Below, piece by piece: positions 8,792 through 16,567 of a stretch of 39,607 nt of DNA. Each line of letters starts with the position of its first letter. The stretch's first letter is position 1. Source of the stretch: Bog-473 sp052148295 (GTDB lineage: Bacteria; Actinomycetota; Acidimicrobiia; Acidimicrobiales; RAAP-2); the NCBI GenBank assembly GCA_052148295.1, contig JBKQIP010000039.1, positions 1 through 39,607 on the forward strand, given 5' to 3'. The notes under the pieces are model-generated. The model saw nothing but the letters and a program-made list of their open reading frames with translations. It made no database searches and had not been told where the DNA came from. The translations under genes and the position numbers were made by a program.

Positions 8792-8995
8792 GTGACCGAG
8801 GACCCGGGGACGCCGGCGCCGGACGTGCCAGCATGGGTCATGGCACCCATCGACGAACTCCTGGCGGCCCTGGACGAACGGCTGCTCGACGGCATCCGCG
8901 GCAGGGCGACGCCCGAAGGCGTGGCCAAGCTGGCCGAGGCCCGCGCCTGGCTCACCAATCCCGACCAACCCCACGGGAGCACGCTCAACGCTTGA
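8792..8995 (+). CDS. small hypothetical protein
   Basis: Predicted 67-residue soluble protein of no family I recognise. The region MAPIDELLAALDERLLDGIRG followed by TPEGVAKLAEARAWLTNP looks like two amphipathic helices. The start is uncertain: GTG 8792 is used, GTG 8774 (preceded by AAGG) and ATG 8840 are alternatives. It is divergent from corA and converges on the FAD oxidase with an 11-bp overlap of the two 3' ends. Its acidic/helical composition is unlike the shadow frames nearby, which supports it as a real gene. Confidence 0.5.
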   Translation: MTEDPGTPAPDVPAWVMAPIDELLAALDERLLDGIRGRATPEGVAKLAEARAWLTNPDQPHGSTLNA

Positions 8996-10139
8996 CGGCA
9001 CCGAAGCGGGCGGGACCGAGCCCGACCCAGGAGTCCGGCGCCGCGGCCCCTTCGCCGGTGATGCGCTCGGCCAGGAGCATGCCGGTGTACGGGCCGAGGA
9101 GGAGGCCGTTGGCCCCGTGCCCCGTGGCCACCCAGACGTTGTCCCAGCCGGGCACGGCACCGACCACCGGCCGGTCGTCGGCCGATGTCGGGCGGAACCC
9201 CACCCGCGTCTCGCCGTAGGCGGCACCCGCCAGTCCCGGTGCCACGCTCAGGCCCTCCCGCAGGAGCTCGTGCAGCCCGGCCGCCGTCACCTCGGGGTCG
9301 AAGCCAGCTCCCGCTTCGAAGGTCCCCCCGCAGGCCACCCGACCGCCCGGCCACGGCACCAGGTAGTGCGTCAGCAGCGGCTGGACGATGGGCCAGGACC
9401 CTGTGGCACCCGACACCCCGAGATGCACGATCTGACCCTTCGTGGGCGTGACGGGCAGGGTGCAGCCCAACCACTCCCCCATCCGTGCGCTCCAGGCCCC
9501 GCCCGCCACCACGAGGGCGCCACACGACAGGTCTGGCTCGTCCTCGACCTCGATTCGGTCCACGGTGCGGGTGGCACCCACCCGCGAGCCCACCCCTCGC
9601 ACCATCCCCGACACCAGTCGCACCCCGGCGGCCCCGGCCCCGCGGCGGAGCGCCTCGGCCATGCCCCGGCCGTCGACCCGGGCCGCGCTGGTGCACTGCA
9701 GCACCCGGTGGACGGGACCCAGCGGCGGGAAGAGGTCCTGCGCCGCGCCCGGGGTGATCTCGGTGACGACGTCGGGTGAGCGGGACCCCACCAGGTCGGC
9801 GAAGGGCTGGAACCAGTCGTCCTCGTGCGGTCGGAGGATGACCGACAGCAACCCGCAGACGGCGTACCCGGTGCCCGCGACATCGGCGCCGGCGGCGCCG
9901 ATGCGGTCCAGGAGCGCCGGGTAGTGGGCGCCGGCCGCCCGGGCCAGCTCGAACCACCCCGGATCGTCGTCGGCCGAGGTGTCCGGTGACAGGATGCCGG
10001 CGCCCGCTGACGTGGCGCGCCCGGGCAGGCCGGCGTCGAGGCACGTCACCGTGGCGCCGCGCGTGGCCAGCTCGAAGGCCACCGAGAGCCCCACCAGCCC
10101 GCCGCCCACGACGGCGACGTCGCAACCCGGTGCGCCCAT
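8985..10139 (-). CDS. FAD-dependent oxidase, glycine oxidase/ThiO-like (DAO family)
   Basis: A second DAO-family oxidase, 384 residues, starting at ATG 10139 (MGAPGCDVAVVGGG). The FAD motif VVGGGLVGLSVAFELATRG is at about 8-26. Family landmarks follow: SAGAGILSP, TPTKGQIVHLG and the C-terminal ATGHGANGLLLGPYTG. This layout parallels ThiO at 4911, so the two are paralogs, but divergence is substantial and the amine substrate may not be glycine. The frame is open upstream to 10325 across the divergent dehalogenase remnant; that extension is arginine-rich and not credible. Only 17 bp separate the two divergent start codons. Confidence 0.85.
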   Translation of the reverse strand: MGAPGCDVAVVGGGLVGLSVAFELATRGATVTCLDAGLPGRATSAGAGILSPDTSADDDPGWFELARAAGAHYPALLDRIGAAGADVAGTGYAVCGLLSVILRPHEDDWFQPFADLVGSRSPDVVTEITPGAAQDLFPPLGPVHRVLQCTSAARVDGRGMAEALRRGAGAAGVRLVSGMVRGVGSRVGATRTVDRIEVEDEPDLSCGALVVAGGAWSARMGEWLGCTLPVTPTKGQIVHLGVSGATGSWPIVQPLLTHYLVPWPGGRVACGGTFEAGAGFDPEVTAAGLHELLREGLSVAPGLAGAAYGETRVGFRPTSADDRPVVGAVPGWDNVWVATGHGANGLLLGPYTGMLLAERITGEGAAAPDSWVGLGPARFGAVKR

Positions 10140-10156
10140 GGCGGCAGGATAGGCCC

Positions 10157-10479
10157 ATGGACTCGGTGCGCACACCCGACGAGCGCTTCGTCGATCTCCC
10201 CGATCACCCCTTCGCCGCCAACTACGTGACGGTGGGAGCCGGCCTGCACATGCACTACGTCGATGCCGGGCCGGCGGCGGGCCGCCCGGTGCTGCTCCGG
10301 CGCGGTCAGCTGGTGACCCGTCCACCCGGGGCTGGGACGCCGTGCTGCAGGCGGCGGCGCCCGGTGCGGCCGGCCAGCCCCACGTCGTGATACGGGATGC
10401 CGGGCACTTCCTCCAGGAGGACCAGGGTCCGCGATTCGGTCAGGCCATCGTCCGCGTCCTGGACGCCAACGCGGGCTGA
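10157..10479 (+). pseudogene. haloalkane dehalogenase remnant with a large internal deletion and frameshift
   Basis: The 5' end (ATG 10157) encodes RTPDERFVDLPDHPF, then LHMHYVDAGPAAGRPVLL, the typical N-terminus of a haloalkane dehalogenase (alpha/beta hydrolase). After about residue 47 the frame turns into arginine-rich nonsense. From about 10306 a different frame resumes with the family's C-terminus: DPSTRGWDAVLQ, then HVVIRDAGHFLQEDQGP with the catalytic His, and ends at TGA 10477-10479. The frames differ by two, so the parts cannot be one protein. About 90-100 of the usual 290-310 residues remain. The lost middle includes the nucleophile Asp and the cap domain. A working copy may exist elsewhere in the genome. 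Confidence 0.85.
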
Positions 10480-10492
10480 GGGGCCGGAGCGC

Positions 10493-11260
10493 TCAGGCGC
10501 TGGGCGGGGCCGCCGCCTCGGGCTCGGGCGCCGGGGCCAGGGCGTCGGGCGGGGAGGGCTCGCCCGACGCCACCTGTGCCTTGAGGGCAGCCAGCTCGTT
10601 GTCGACGGCTGCGTCCTTCCCCACCTTGTCGAGCTCCTTTTGGATGTCGTCCCCGCCCCCGCCGACGTCTTCGAGGACCCCGGACTCGAGCAGCTCGTCG
10701 AGCGCGCCGGATCGCGCCTGCATGGTGGCAATCTTGTCCTGCGCCCGCTGCAGCGAGGCCCCCGAGTCGTTGAACGACTTGGAGATGCCCGCCGTGCTCT
10801 CGTCGACCGAGGAGATGGCCTTGGCCGCGGTGTACTGGGCCTTCAGCGTCTCCTTCTGGGTGCGGAAGTCGTTGACCCGCTTCTGGAGGACGTCGAGGGT
10901 CTGGGTCAGCTTGGCCTCCTCCTCCTCGAGCTGGACGCGCTGGGGCTCCATCTGGTCGATCTGCTGCTGCGCCGCCGCCTTGCGGGAGAGGGCCTCTTTG
11001 GCCAGGTCCTCCCGCCCCTGTCCCAGGGCGGCCTTGGCCTGGTCCTGCAGATGGTCGATGGTGTGCTGGAACTGCTGTTCCTGGAGCTCGATCCGCTTCT
11101 TGGATCCGGCGATGTCGACCAGGGCCCGACGCACCTGGGTGATCTGCTCGAGCATCTTCTCGTAGGAGAGGTCGAGCATCTCGTCCGGCTTCTCGGCGGC
11201 GTCGAGCGCCTTGTTGGCCTTGGCCTGCGCGATGTCGTGTGCACGTGAAAAGATGCCCAT
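10493..11260 (-). CDS. pspA: phage shock protein A (PspA/IM30 family)
   Basis: PspA-family coiled-coil protein, 255 residues, peripheral on the inner face of the membrane, where family members form oligomers that support membrane integrity (ESCRT-III fold). The N-terminus MGIFSRAHDIAQAKANKALD is the amphipathic helix region, followed by the conserved PDEMLDLSYEKM and long heptad-rich helices to about residue 215. The last 35 residues are Ala/Pro-rich and probably disordered. The ATG at 11260 is preceded by a strong AGGAGG site (11265-11270 on the complementary strand). A repeated 12-bp motif lies directly upstream and may be its operator. Confidence 0.92.
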   Translation of the reverse strand: MGIFSRAHDIAQAKANKALDAAEKPDEMLDLSYEKMLEQITQVRRALVDIAGSKKRIELQEQQFQHTIDHLQDQAKAALGQGREDLAKEALSRKAAAQQQIDQMEPQRVQLEEEEAKLTQTLDVLQKRVNDFRTQKETLKAQYTAAKAISSVDESTAGISKSFNDSGASLQRAQDKIATMQARSGALDELLESGVLEDVGGGGDDIQKELDKVGKDAAVDNELAALKAQVASGEPSPPDALAPAPEPEAAAPPSA

Positions 11261-11278
11261 GGTTCCTCCTGGGGGCTA

Positions 11279-11307
11279 AACGTCTCGGTTCGCTGAACGT
11301 CTCGGTT
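11279..11307. promoter_or_regulatory. direct repeat of a 12-bp dyad upstream of pspA
   Basis: AACGTCTCGGTT occurs at 11279-11290 and again at 11296-11307, start to start 17 bp. Each copy has inverted ends (AAC...GTT). The pair sits 18-47 bp upstream of the pspA start codon, just above its ribosome-binding site, where a repressor would act. A regulatory role is inferred from position only. Confidence 0.4.
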
Positions 11308-11344
11308 TACAGGGTAGGCCTTCCGGGGCGGGCGGGTCCGGCCG

Positions 11345-12751
11345 TCAGCCCAGGCGTTGGTTGTATTGGCTGATGGTGGCGTCGACCGCCTTCTGGGCGT
11401 TGGCCAGGGCGGCGGACGGCGAGGTGTCGGTCTGGAACATGTTCTCCTCCGCCGTGAGGATATCGGTGCGCACGTCGTCGTAGGGCCCGATCACCGACCC
11501 CGCCGTGGCGGGGTCGTTCTTGCCGTTGAGTTGTTGCTCGTAGGCCACCTTGTAGCCCGGATCGGTGGCCCACAGGTGCTGGACGGTCGCCGTCTGGGTG
11601 GAGGACACGCGGAGGGGGATGTAGCCCGTGCCGGCGGCCCAAGTGGCCTGGCTCTGGGTGTTGTCGAGGTAGGTGATGAACTGCCACGCCGCCGCCTGGT
11701 CCACCGCCGGGACCTTGTTCGAGATGTAGAGCCCCGAGCCGCCCGGCTCGATCCCACCCTGGATCTTCGAGCTCAGCACCGGGAAGGGCCCGACGCCGAG
11801 CTGCACGTTGGGATAGGCCCCGCTGTCGAGGACCTGGGTGATCGTGCCCAGGTCGGCCGAGCTGTCGATGGTCATCCCGTACTTCCCCGTCCCGATCCCC
11901 AAGAGGTTGTCGTACTGATCCGGCCCGGTCGCGGGATTGGTGACGGCGTCACCGGACTTCACCATCGCGTCGAGGTCGGTGAAGATGGCCTTGGCCTCCG
12001 GCCCGTCGAAGACGCCCTTGGTGGCGCGGGCCGAGCGCCCGTTGTGGTTGTTGACGAACAGCGTGTTGGCCGTGGCGAGCCAGGTCTCGAGGTGCCAGTC
12101 GTCGAGCACCAGGCCCATGCCGCTGCCGGAGGCCTTCAGCGCCTTGGCGTCCGCCGTCATCGCGGACAGCGTCAGCGGGGGGTCGTTGGGGTTGAGGCCG
12201 GCCTTGGTGAACGCCGCCTTGTTGTAGATGAAGATCGGGTTGGACACGGCGAACGGCATGGCCTGCTGCACGCCGTCGACCTTCCAGTAGTCCAGGGGCC
12301 GCTGCAGGAAGTCCGAGGTGGAGTAATGGGTGGCCTTGATGCAGGACTGCACCGGGAGGATGGACTCGGTGTCGACGGCCTGCTGGGTCCGCTCGTCCTC
12401 CAGCTGGACCACGTCGGGCAGCTGACCATTGGTCAGTCCGGCCTCGTACTTCTGCCAGGTGTCGTCGTAGCTGGCCTGGTCGACCAGGGTCACGTGCACC
12501 TTGGTCTGCGAGGAATTGAAGGCGTTGGTGATGGCGCTCAGCGTCGTCGCGTTGGCCCGGGTCATGGAGTTCCAAAAGGTGATGTCGACCGTCCCCTTGG
12601 CCTTGGCCAGCGCCGAGATCGGGCAGGACGGCAACTTGGCCGCCGCACCCGCCGGGCCGGCCCCCATCGGGCCCAGGGCCGACAGGGCGGTGATGCTCGA
12701 CGCCAGCACGAGGGACCCGCCGACCGTCCGGAAGCGACGCAATGACTTCAT
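11345..12751 (-). CDS. sugar ABC transporter, extracellular solute-binding protein
   Basis: Family 1 solute-binding protein (UgpB/MalE type), 468 residues, starting at ATG 12751. Residues 1-38 form an export signal with an RR pair near the start (KSLRRFRTVGGSL) and an AGAAA cleavage region. No lipobox cysteine is visible, so it may not be lipid-anchored. The mature part starts the fold with VDITFWNSMTRANATTL and contains AFNSS, GGSGLYISNK and AAWQFITYLDN, all characteristic. It is the last gene of the operon, 45 bp after the MalG-type permease. The reading frame is open upstream into the permease gene, but the signal peptide fixes the start here. The likely ligand is a sugar or sugar phosphate; it cannot be specified. 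Confidence 0.92.
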   Translation of the reverse strand: MKSLRRFRTVGGSLVLASSITALSALGPMGAGPAGAAAKLPSCPISALAKAKGTVDITFWNSMTRANATTLSAITNAFNSSQTKVHVTLVDQASYDDTWQKYEAGLTNGQLPDVVQLEDERTQQAVDTESILPVQSCIKATHYSTSDFLQRPLDYWKVDGVQQAMPFAVSNPIFIYNKAAFTKAGLNPNDPPLTLSAMTADAKALKASGSGMGLVLDDWHLETWLATANTLFVNNHNGRSARATKGVFDGPEAKAIFTDLDAMVKSGDAVTNPATGPDQYDNLLGIGTGKYGMTIDSSADLGTITQVLDSGAYPNVQLGVGPFPVLSSKIQGGIEPGGSGLYISNKVPAVDQAAAWQFITYLDNTQSQATWAAGTGYIPLRVSSTQTATVQHLWATDPGYKVAYEQQLNGKNDPATAGSVIGPYDDVRTDILTAEENMFQTDTSPSAALANAQKAVDATISQYNQRLG

Positions 12752-12795
12752 GGGCCTATGCCTACCACTCGCCCCGGCGCCGATGCCCTCACCGG

Positions 12796-13686
12796 TCACT
12801 TGACGGCCCCCGCCGTCAGGCTCCGGACCAGCTGCTTCTGGAAGATGACCAGGAGCAGCACCAGGGGGACCAGGGCGATGACGGCGCCGGCCAGGGCGAC
12901 GTTGATCTGGTTGGCCGAGGTGCCGACCAATTCCTTGAGCCCGATCTGCACGGTGTCGAGGGGTGCGCTGGTGCCACGGGGACCGGTCACCAGCAGGGGC
13001 CAGAGGTACTGGTTCCAGGCGGCCAGGAAGGCGAAGACCCCCAGGGCGGCCAGGGACGGGCGCGCCAGCGGCACCGCCACCCGGGTCATGAAACGCCACT
13101 GCCCGTACCCGTCGAGTGCGGCCGCCTCCTGCAGGTCCCGGGGGATCTGCAGGAAGGCCTGGCGCATCAGGAAGATGCCGAAGCCGGTGGCCAAGAACGG
13201 GACGGCCAGGCCCTGGTAGGTGTTGAACCAGCCCAGCGAGGTCACCGTGGTCAGGTTGGTGATCAGGGTGACCTCGAAGGGGATCATGAGGGTGGCCAGG
13301 CAGACCAGGAACAGAGTGCGCCGGAAGGGGAAGCGCAGCAGCGCGAAGGCATAGCCGGCGAGCACCGACGTCACCAGCTGCGCCGTGACGATGATGACCG
13401 TCATGACGGCCGAGTTGGTCAGGTAGAAGCTCAGGTGGCCCTGCGTCCACGCCTGGCTGTAATTGTCCCATTGGGGATGGAAGGGGAAGAACGGCGGCGG
13501 CTGCAGGCCCAACTGGGCGGACTTGAGCAGCGAGTCGACCACCGAGATGTAGAGGGGGAAGAGGATCACGATGCCGGCCGCGGTGAGGAAGAGGTAGCTG
13601 CCGGCCAGCCGCAAGCGGCGTCGGCGTCGGGCCCTGACCACCGTGGGATGCTCCCGGGTCTCAACGGTCATAGTCTCAACGGCCAT
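12796..13686 (-). CDS. sugar ABC transporter permease, MalG/UgpE type
   Basis: Inner-membrane permease of 296 residues with about six transmembrane helices. The EAA loop that docks onto the ATPase reads EAAALDGYGQWRFMTRVAVPLARP, with the conserved EAAxxDG and P spacing. The N-terminus is MAVETMTVETREH, a duplicated M-x-V-E-T, because the start region lies in a 15-bp tandem duplication that supplies two start codons (ATG 13686 and ATG 13671). The first overlaps the 3' end of the upstream permease by 11 bp, which suggests coupled translation. It pairs with the permease at 13676-14599 to form the channel. Confidence 0.93.
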   Translation of the reverse strand: MAVETMTVETREHPTVVRARRRRRLRLAGSYLFLTAAGIVILFPLYISVVDSLLKSAQLGLQPPPFFPFHPQWDNYSQAWTQGHLSFYLTNSAVMTVIIVTAQLVTSVLAGYAFALLRFPFRRTLFLVCLATLMIPFEVTLITNLTTVTSLGWFNTYQGLAVPFLATGFGIFLMRQAFLQIPRDLQEAAALDGYGQWRFMTRVAVPLARPSLAALGVFAFLAAWNQYLWPLLVTGPRGTSAPLDTVQIGLKELVGTSANQINVALAGAVIALVPLVLLLVIFQKQLVRSLTAGAVK

Positions 13687-13689
13687 AGT
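13660..13689. repeat. 15-bp tandem duplication at the permease-permease junction
   Basis: CTCAACGGTCATAGT (13660-13674) is followed by CTCAACGGCCATAGT (13675-13689), 14 of 15 identical. On the minus strand each unit contains an ATG and the codons for V-E-T, so the downstream permease has two in-frame starts five codons apart. The stop of the upstream permease (13676-13678) is also within the unit. Confidence 0.9.
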
Positions 13690-14599
13690 GGACCCGCCGT
13701 TCGAGGAAGCGCATCTGGAGCAGGGTGAGCACCAGGGTGATGAGGAACAGGGCGATGCACATCACCGCGGCCGCACCGGGGTCGTTCTCCTGGGTCAGCG
13801 TGTTGACGATGTTGTAGATGAGGACGTTCACGTGGCGGTAGGCCGCGTTCTGGTAGCCGATGAGGATGTCGATCTGGCCGAAGGACTGGAAGGCGAAGAT
13901 GGTGCCGACGACCATGCCGAAGAAGATGGTGGGCGACATCATCGGGACCGTCATGCGCCAGAACCGGGTCCAGGCCGTGGCCCCGTCGATGCGCGACGCC
14001 TCGAGCACCTCCTCGGGCACCGACTGCAACCCGGCCAACATGATGATGAAGGAGAGCCCGGTGAACTGCCAGACGGTCATCAGGGCGACCGCCGGCAGGG
14101 CGAAGGTCGTGTTCTCGAGCAGGGGGGGTTGCGGGTTGATGCCGAGCCACGGCAGGAGGCCCACCACCGGGTTCATCAGGGTCCCGAACACGACGGCGGC
14201 GACCGCCACCGAGCTCACCACCGTCGACGAGAAGACCAGGCGGTAGGCGCCGATGCCGCGGAGCTTGCGGTGCGCCGCCACGGCCAGGGCCAGGCCGACG
14301 ACCAGGCTGACGGGCACGACCATGAGGACGAAGAGAAAGGTCGTCACCAGGCTCTGCAGGAAGCTGCTCGAGCTGAGCACCTGGGTGACCTGGTGCAGAC
14401 CGACGTAGTGGGAGGGCAGCCCGGGGACGGGCGGCGTCTGGTAGAGGGCCAGCTGGAAATTGCGGAAGAAGGGATAGAAGGAGAAGACGGCGAAGATGGT
14501 CAGCGCCGGCACGATGAGGAGGTAGCCGAGGCCGGCCTCCTTGAACCTCCGCAGGCGTCGTTGCGCCCGCAGGTCTCGGCGCACGGCCAGGCTGCTCAC
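13676..14599 (-). CDS. sugar ABC transporter permease, MalF/UgpA type
   Basis: Inner-membrane permease of 307 residues. A basic N-terminus (RRDLRAQRRLRRFKEAG) leads into a first helix (YLLIVPALTIFAVFSFYPF), and five more hydrophobic segments follow. The EAA loop reads EVLEASRIDGATAWTRFWRMTVP. Family landmarks YPFFRNFQLALYQ and NPVVGLLPWLG are present. The ATG at 14599 overlaps the stop of the ATPase gene in an ATGA, indicating translational coupling, and its own 3' end overlaps the next permease. Confidence 0.93.
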   Translation of the reverse strand: MSSLAVRRDLRAQRRLRRFKEAGLGYLLIVPALTIFAVFSFYPFFRNFQLALYQTPPVPGLPSHYVGLHQVTQVLSSSSFLQSLVTTFLFVLMVVPVSLVVGLALAVAAHRKLRGIGAYRLVFSSTVVSSVAVAAVVFGTLMNPVVGLLPWLGINPQPPLLENTTFALPAVALMTVWQFTGLSFIIMLAGLQSVPEEVLEASRIDGATAWTRFWRMTVPMMSPTIFFGMVVGTIFAFQSFGQIDILIGYQNAAYRHVNVLIYNIVNTLTQENDPGAAAVMCIALFLITLVLTLLQMRFLERRVHYGR

Positions 14600-15675
14600 C
14601 CCGGGAGCTCCCGGCGTTCGCCGGTGGCGGCGGAGAACAGGTGCAGCGCCCCGCGATCGACGGTGACGGCGATCGCCTCTCCGGGGAGGGGACGGGCCCG
14701 GTCGCTGTCCTGGCGGATCACGAGCCGGGTCCCATCCTCGAGGGAGCAGATGACGTGCGCCTCGGCACCGAGCAATTCGACGATGGTGACCGTGGCCGCG
14801 ATCGGGCCGTCCGGTGCGATGTGCAGGCCCTCGGGCCGGACGCCGAGCACGACCTCGGGTTCGGACCGCTCCGCGCCGGAGGGCAGGCGCACGGTGCCCC
14901 CGGCCACCCGCACCACCGGGTCACCGTCCGCGGCCTCGATGCGGCCGGGCACGAGGTTCATACCCGGGCTGCCGAGGAACCCCGCCACAAAGGTGTTGGC
15001 CGGGCGGGCGTAGAGATCCTGGGGCGCCGCCACCTGCTGGAGCCGGCCGTGGTCCATGACGGCGATGCGGTGGCCCATGGTCATCGCCTCGACCTGATCG
15101 TGGGTGACGTAGAGCGTGGTGGTGCCGAGGCGCTGCTGGAGGGTCACGATGTCCGCCCGGGTCTGCACCCGCAGGGCGGCGTCGAGGTTCGACAGCGGCT
15201 CGTCCATGAGGAAGACCCTGGGGTCACGCACGATGGCGCGGGCCAGCGCGACACGCTGGCGCTGGCCGCCGGAGAGCTGACCCGGCTTTCGGTGCAGGCA
15301 CTCCGTCAGCCCCAACCGGTCGGCCGTGGACTGGACCAGGCGTTCCCGCTCCCCCTTGTCCATGCCGCGCTGTCGGAGCGGGAACTCGATGTTCCGGGCC
15401 ACGTTCAGGTGCGGGTACAGGGCGTAGCTCTGGAACACCATGGCCACGTCGCGATCCTTCGGATCGACCTCGTTCACGATCTCGTCACCGATGAAGATCT
15501 CGCCTTCGGTCACGTCCTCGAGACCGGCCACCATGCGCAGGGCCGTGGTCTTGCCGCAGCCCGAAGGCCCGAGGAGCACCAGCAGTTCGCCGTCGGCGGC
15601 CGAGAGGGTGAGCTGCTCGACGGCGGCGACCCCGTCGTAGCGCTTTGTGACGTCGTCGAAGGTGACCTGGGCCAA
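14596..15675 (-). CDS. ugpC: sugar ABC transporter ATP-binding protein, UgpC/MsmX/MalK type
   Basis: Cytoplasmic ATPase of 359 residues that powers the permease pair. Walker A is GPSGCGKTT (36-44), the signature is LSGGQRQRVALARA, Walker B is VFLMDEPLSNLD and the switch is LYVTHDQVEAM. A C-terminal TOBE/regulatory domain contains GSPGMNLVPGRI and GVRPEGLHI, which marks the UgpC/MalK class. The start is TTG 15675: it is preceded six bases upstream by GAGGAG on the coding strand and gives the usual 360-residue length. The longer open frame to 16242 is not family-like. It is the first gene of the operon, so promoter signals should lie within 15676-16023. Confidence 0.9.
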   Translation of the reverse strand: MAQVTFDDVTKRYDGVAAVEQLTLSAADGELLVLLGPSGCGKTTALRMVAGLEDVTEGEIFIGDEIVNEVDPKDRDVAMVFQSYALYPHLNVARNIEFPLRQRGMDKGERERLVQSTADRLGLTECLHRKPGQLSGGQRQRVALARAIVRDPRVFLMDEPLSNLDAALRVQTRADIVTLQQRLGTTTLYVTHDQVEAMTMGHRIAVMDHGRLQQVAAPQDLYARPANTFVAGFLGSPGMNLVPGRIEAADGDPVVRVAGGTVRLPSGAERSEPEVVLGVRPEGLHIAPDGPIAATVTIVELLGAEAHVICSLEDGTRLVIRQDSDRARPLPGEAIAVTVDRGALHLFSAATGERRELPG

Positions 15676-16023
15676 GGAACGCTCCTCGTGGTGGCCAGGC
15701 CACCTTATCCACGGGGTCCTACGTCCCCCCGGTGGCGCTCGATCACGCGGCCGTCGAGGCCCTCGACGCCCTCGACGGCTAGGACGCAGACCCACCGCCG
15801 GGCCCGGCCGGGCCCCGGGATGCGACCGACATCGTGTGCTCTCGGCCAGGGCATTCACAGGTTGCATTGAAGGAGCCCCTGGGTGCTCCCAAGGATCGCC
15901 GCCCACACTGCACCAGTGCGATGGCATCTCGAGCGCCCGGTCGACCGCGACGAAGGGAGCGAGTCGACATGGCGTCGAGATCGAGCACGGCGACCGGATG
16001 AGGTGACGGCCGAGAGGAGGGAC
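15676..16023. other. 348-bp gap between divergent genes, upstream of the sugar transporter operon
   Basis: No gene is supported here. It separates the sugar ABC operon (minus) from the zinc-ribbon gene (plus) and should hold both promoters. The only structured element I see is an imperfect 18-bp dyad at 15872-15889 (GGAGC...GCTCC arms), about 200 bp from the ATPase start and 135 bp from the zinc-ribbon start. It could be an operator, but nothing identifies a regulator. Confidence 0.4.
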
Positions 16024-16401
16024 ATGGACGAGCCGACGGAGGGGGCAGTCGAGACACGGATCGACACGCTCCTGCGGGAGCTGATGGCATCGGGGTTGGT
16101 GGAACCGCAGGCGCCGGGTGAACAGGAGCCCTGGCGGCTCACCCGGCAGGCCCAGCACGGACTGGAGGCGCTGGCCAGCCCGGCCTTCCCGGCTGATCAA
16201 TTGATCTACTTCGGACATCATTGTGCCCGCTGCCACGTCCACGCCGCCACCAAGCTCCGAGACGGTGCCTTCGTGTGCTTCTCCTGCTTGGAGCGCGCCA
16301 CGTCCGGCCCGGCCGGGTCCGGGGACGACACCCGTCCCCCGGACGTCCAGCGCCTCGTTCGGTCGACGGATCTTCTCGGCGTCCGGGCGCGGACTGCCTA
16401 G
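16024..16401 (+). CDS. small zinc-ribbon protein of unknown function
   Basis: Predicted 125-residue soluble protein starting at ATG 16024, preceded by GGAGG (GAGAGGAGGGAC). The first half (ETRIDTLLRELMASGLVEP, WRLTRQAQHGLEALA) looks like a winged-helix or helical segment. The second half has two CxxC knuckles, CARC and CFSC, separated by about 15 residues, a likely zinc ribbon. This combination suggests a small nucleic-acid-binding or regulatory protein, but I do not recognise the family. It is divergent from the sugar transporter operon, so it could be its regulator; this is a guess from position. Confidence 0.7.
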   Translation: MDEPTEGAVETRIDTLLRELMASGLVEPQAPGEQEPWRLTRQAQHGLEALASPAFPADQLIYFGHHCARCHVHAATKLRDGAFVCFSCLERATSGPAGSGDDTRPPDVQRLVRSTDLLGVRARTA

Positions 16402-16567
16402 CCCCCAACCTCAGGAGTCCGCGGCCGACCATTCGTGCTGCACGACGACCGGCTCTCCGATGACCGGACCGGGTGAGCACACGGCGTTGATCGGGTCGAC
16501 CGGGATGGCCGCGACCGGTCGCCTGCTGCCCCGATCCGGCGGCAGAAGCGGGAGGTACCATCGTCCT

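Noticed and set aside
8071..10173. 700-codon minus-strand frame across corA and the FAD oxidase
   Set aside because: It is a shadow frame of two well-supported genes in another frame; the translation is Arg/Gly-rich with no domain.
11345..13471. 708-codon open frame that would fuse a permease-region peptide to the binding protein
   Set aside because: The signal peptide at 12751 and the intact permease in the other frame show that the upstream part is a shadow.
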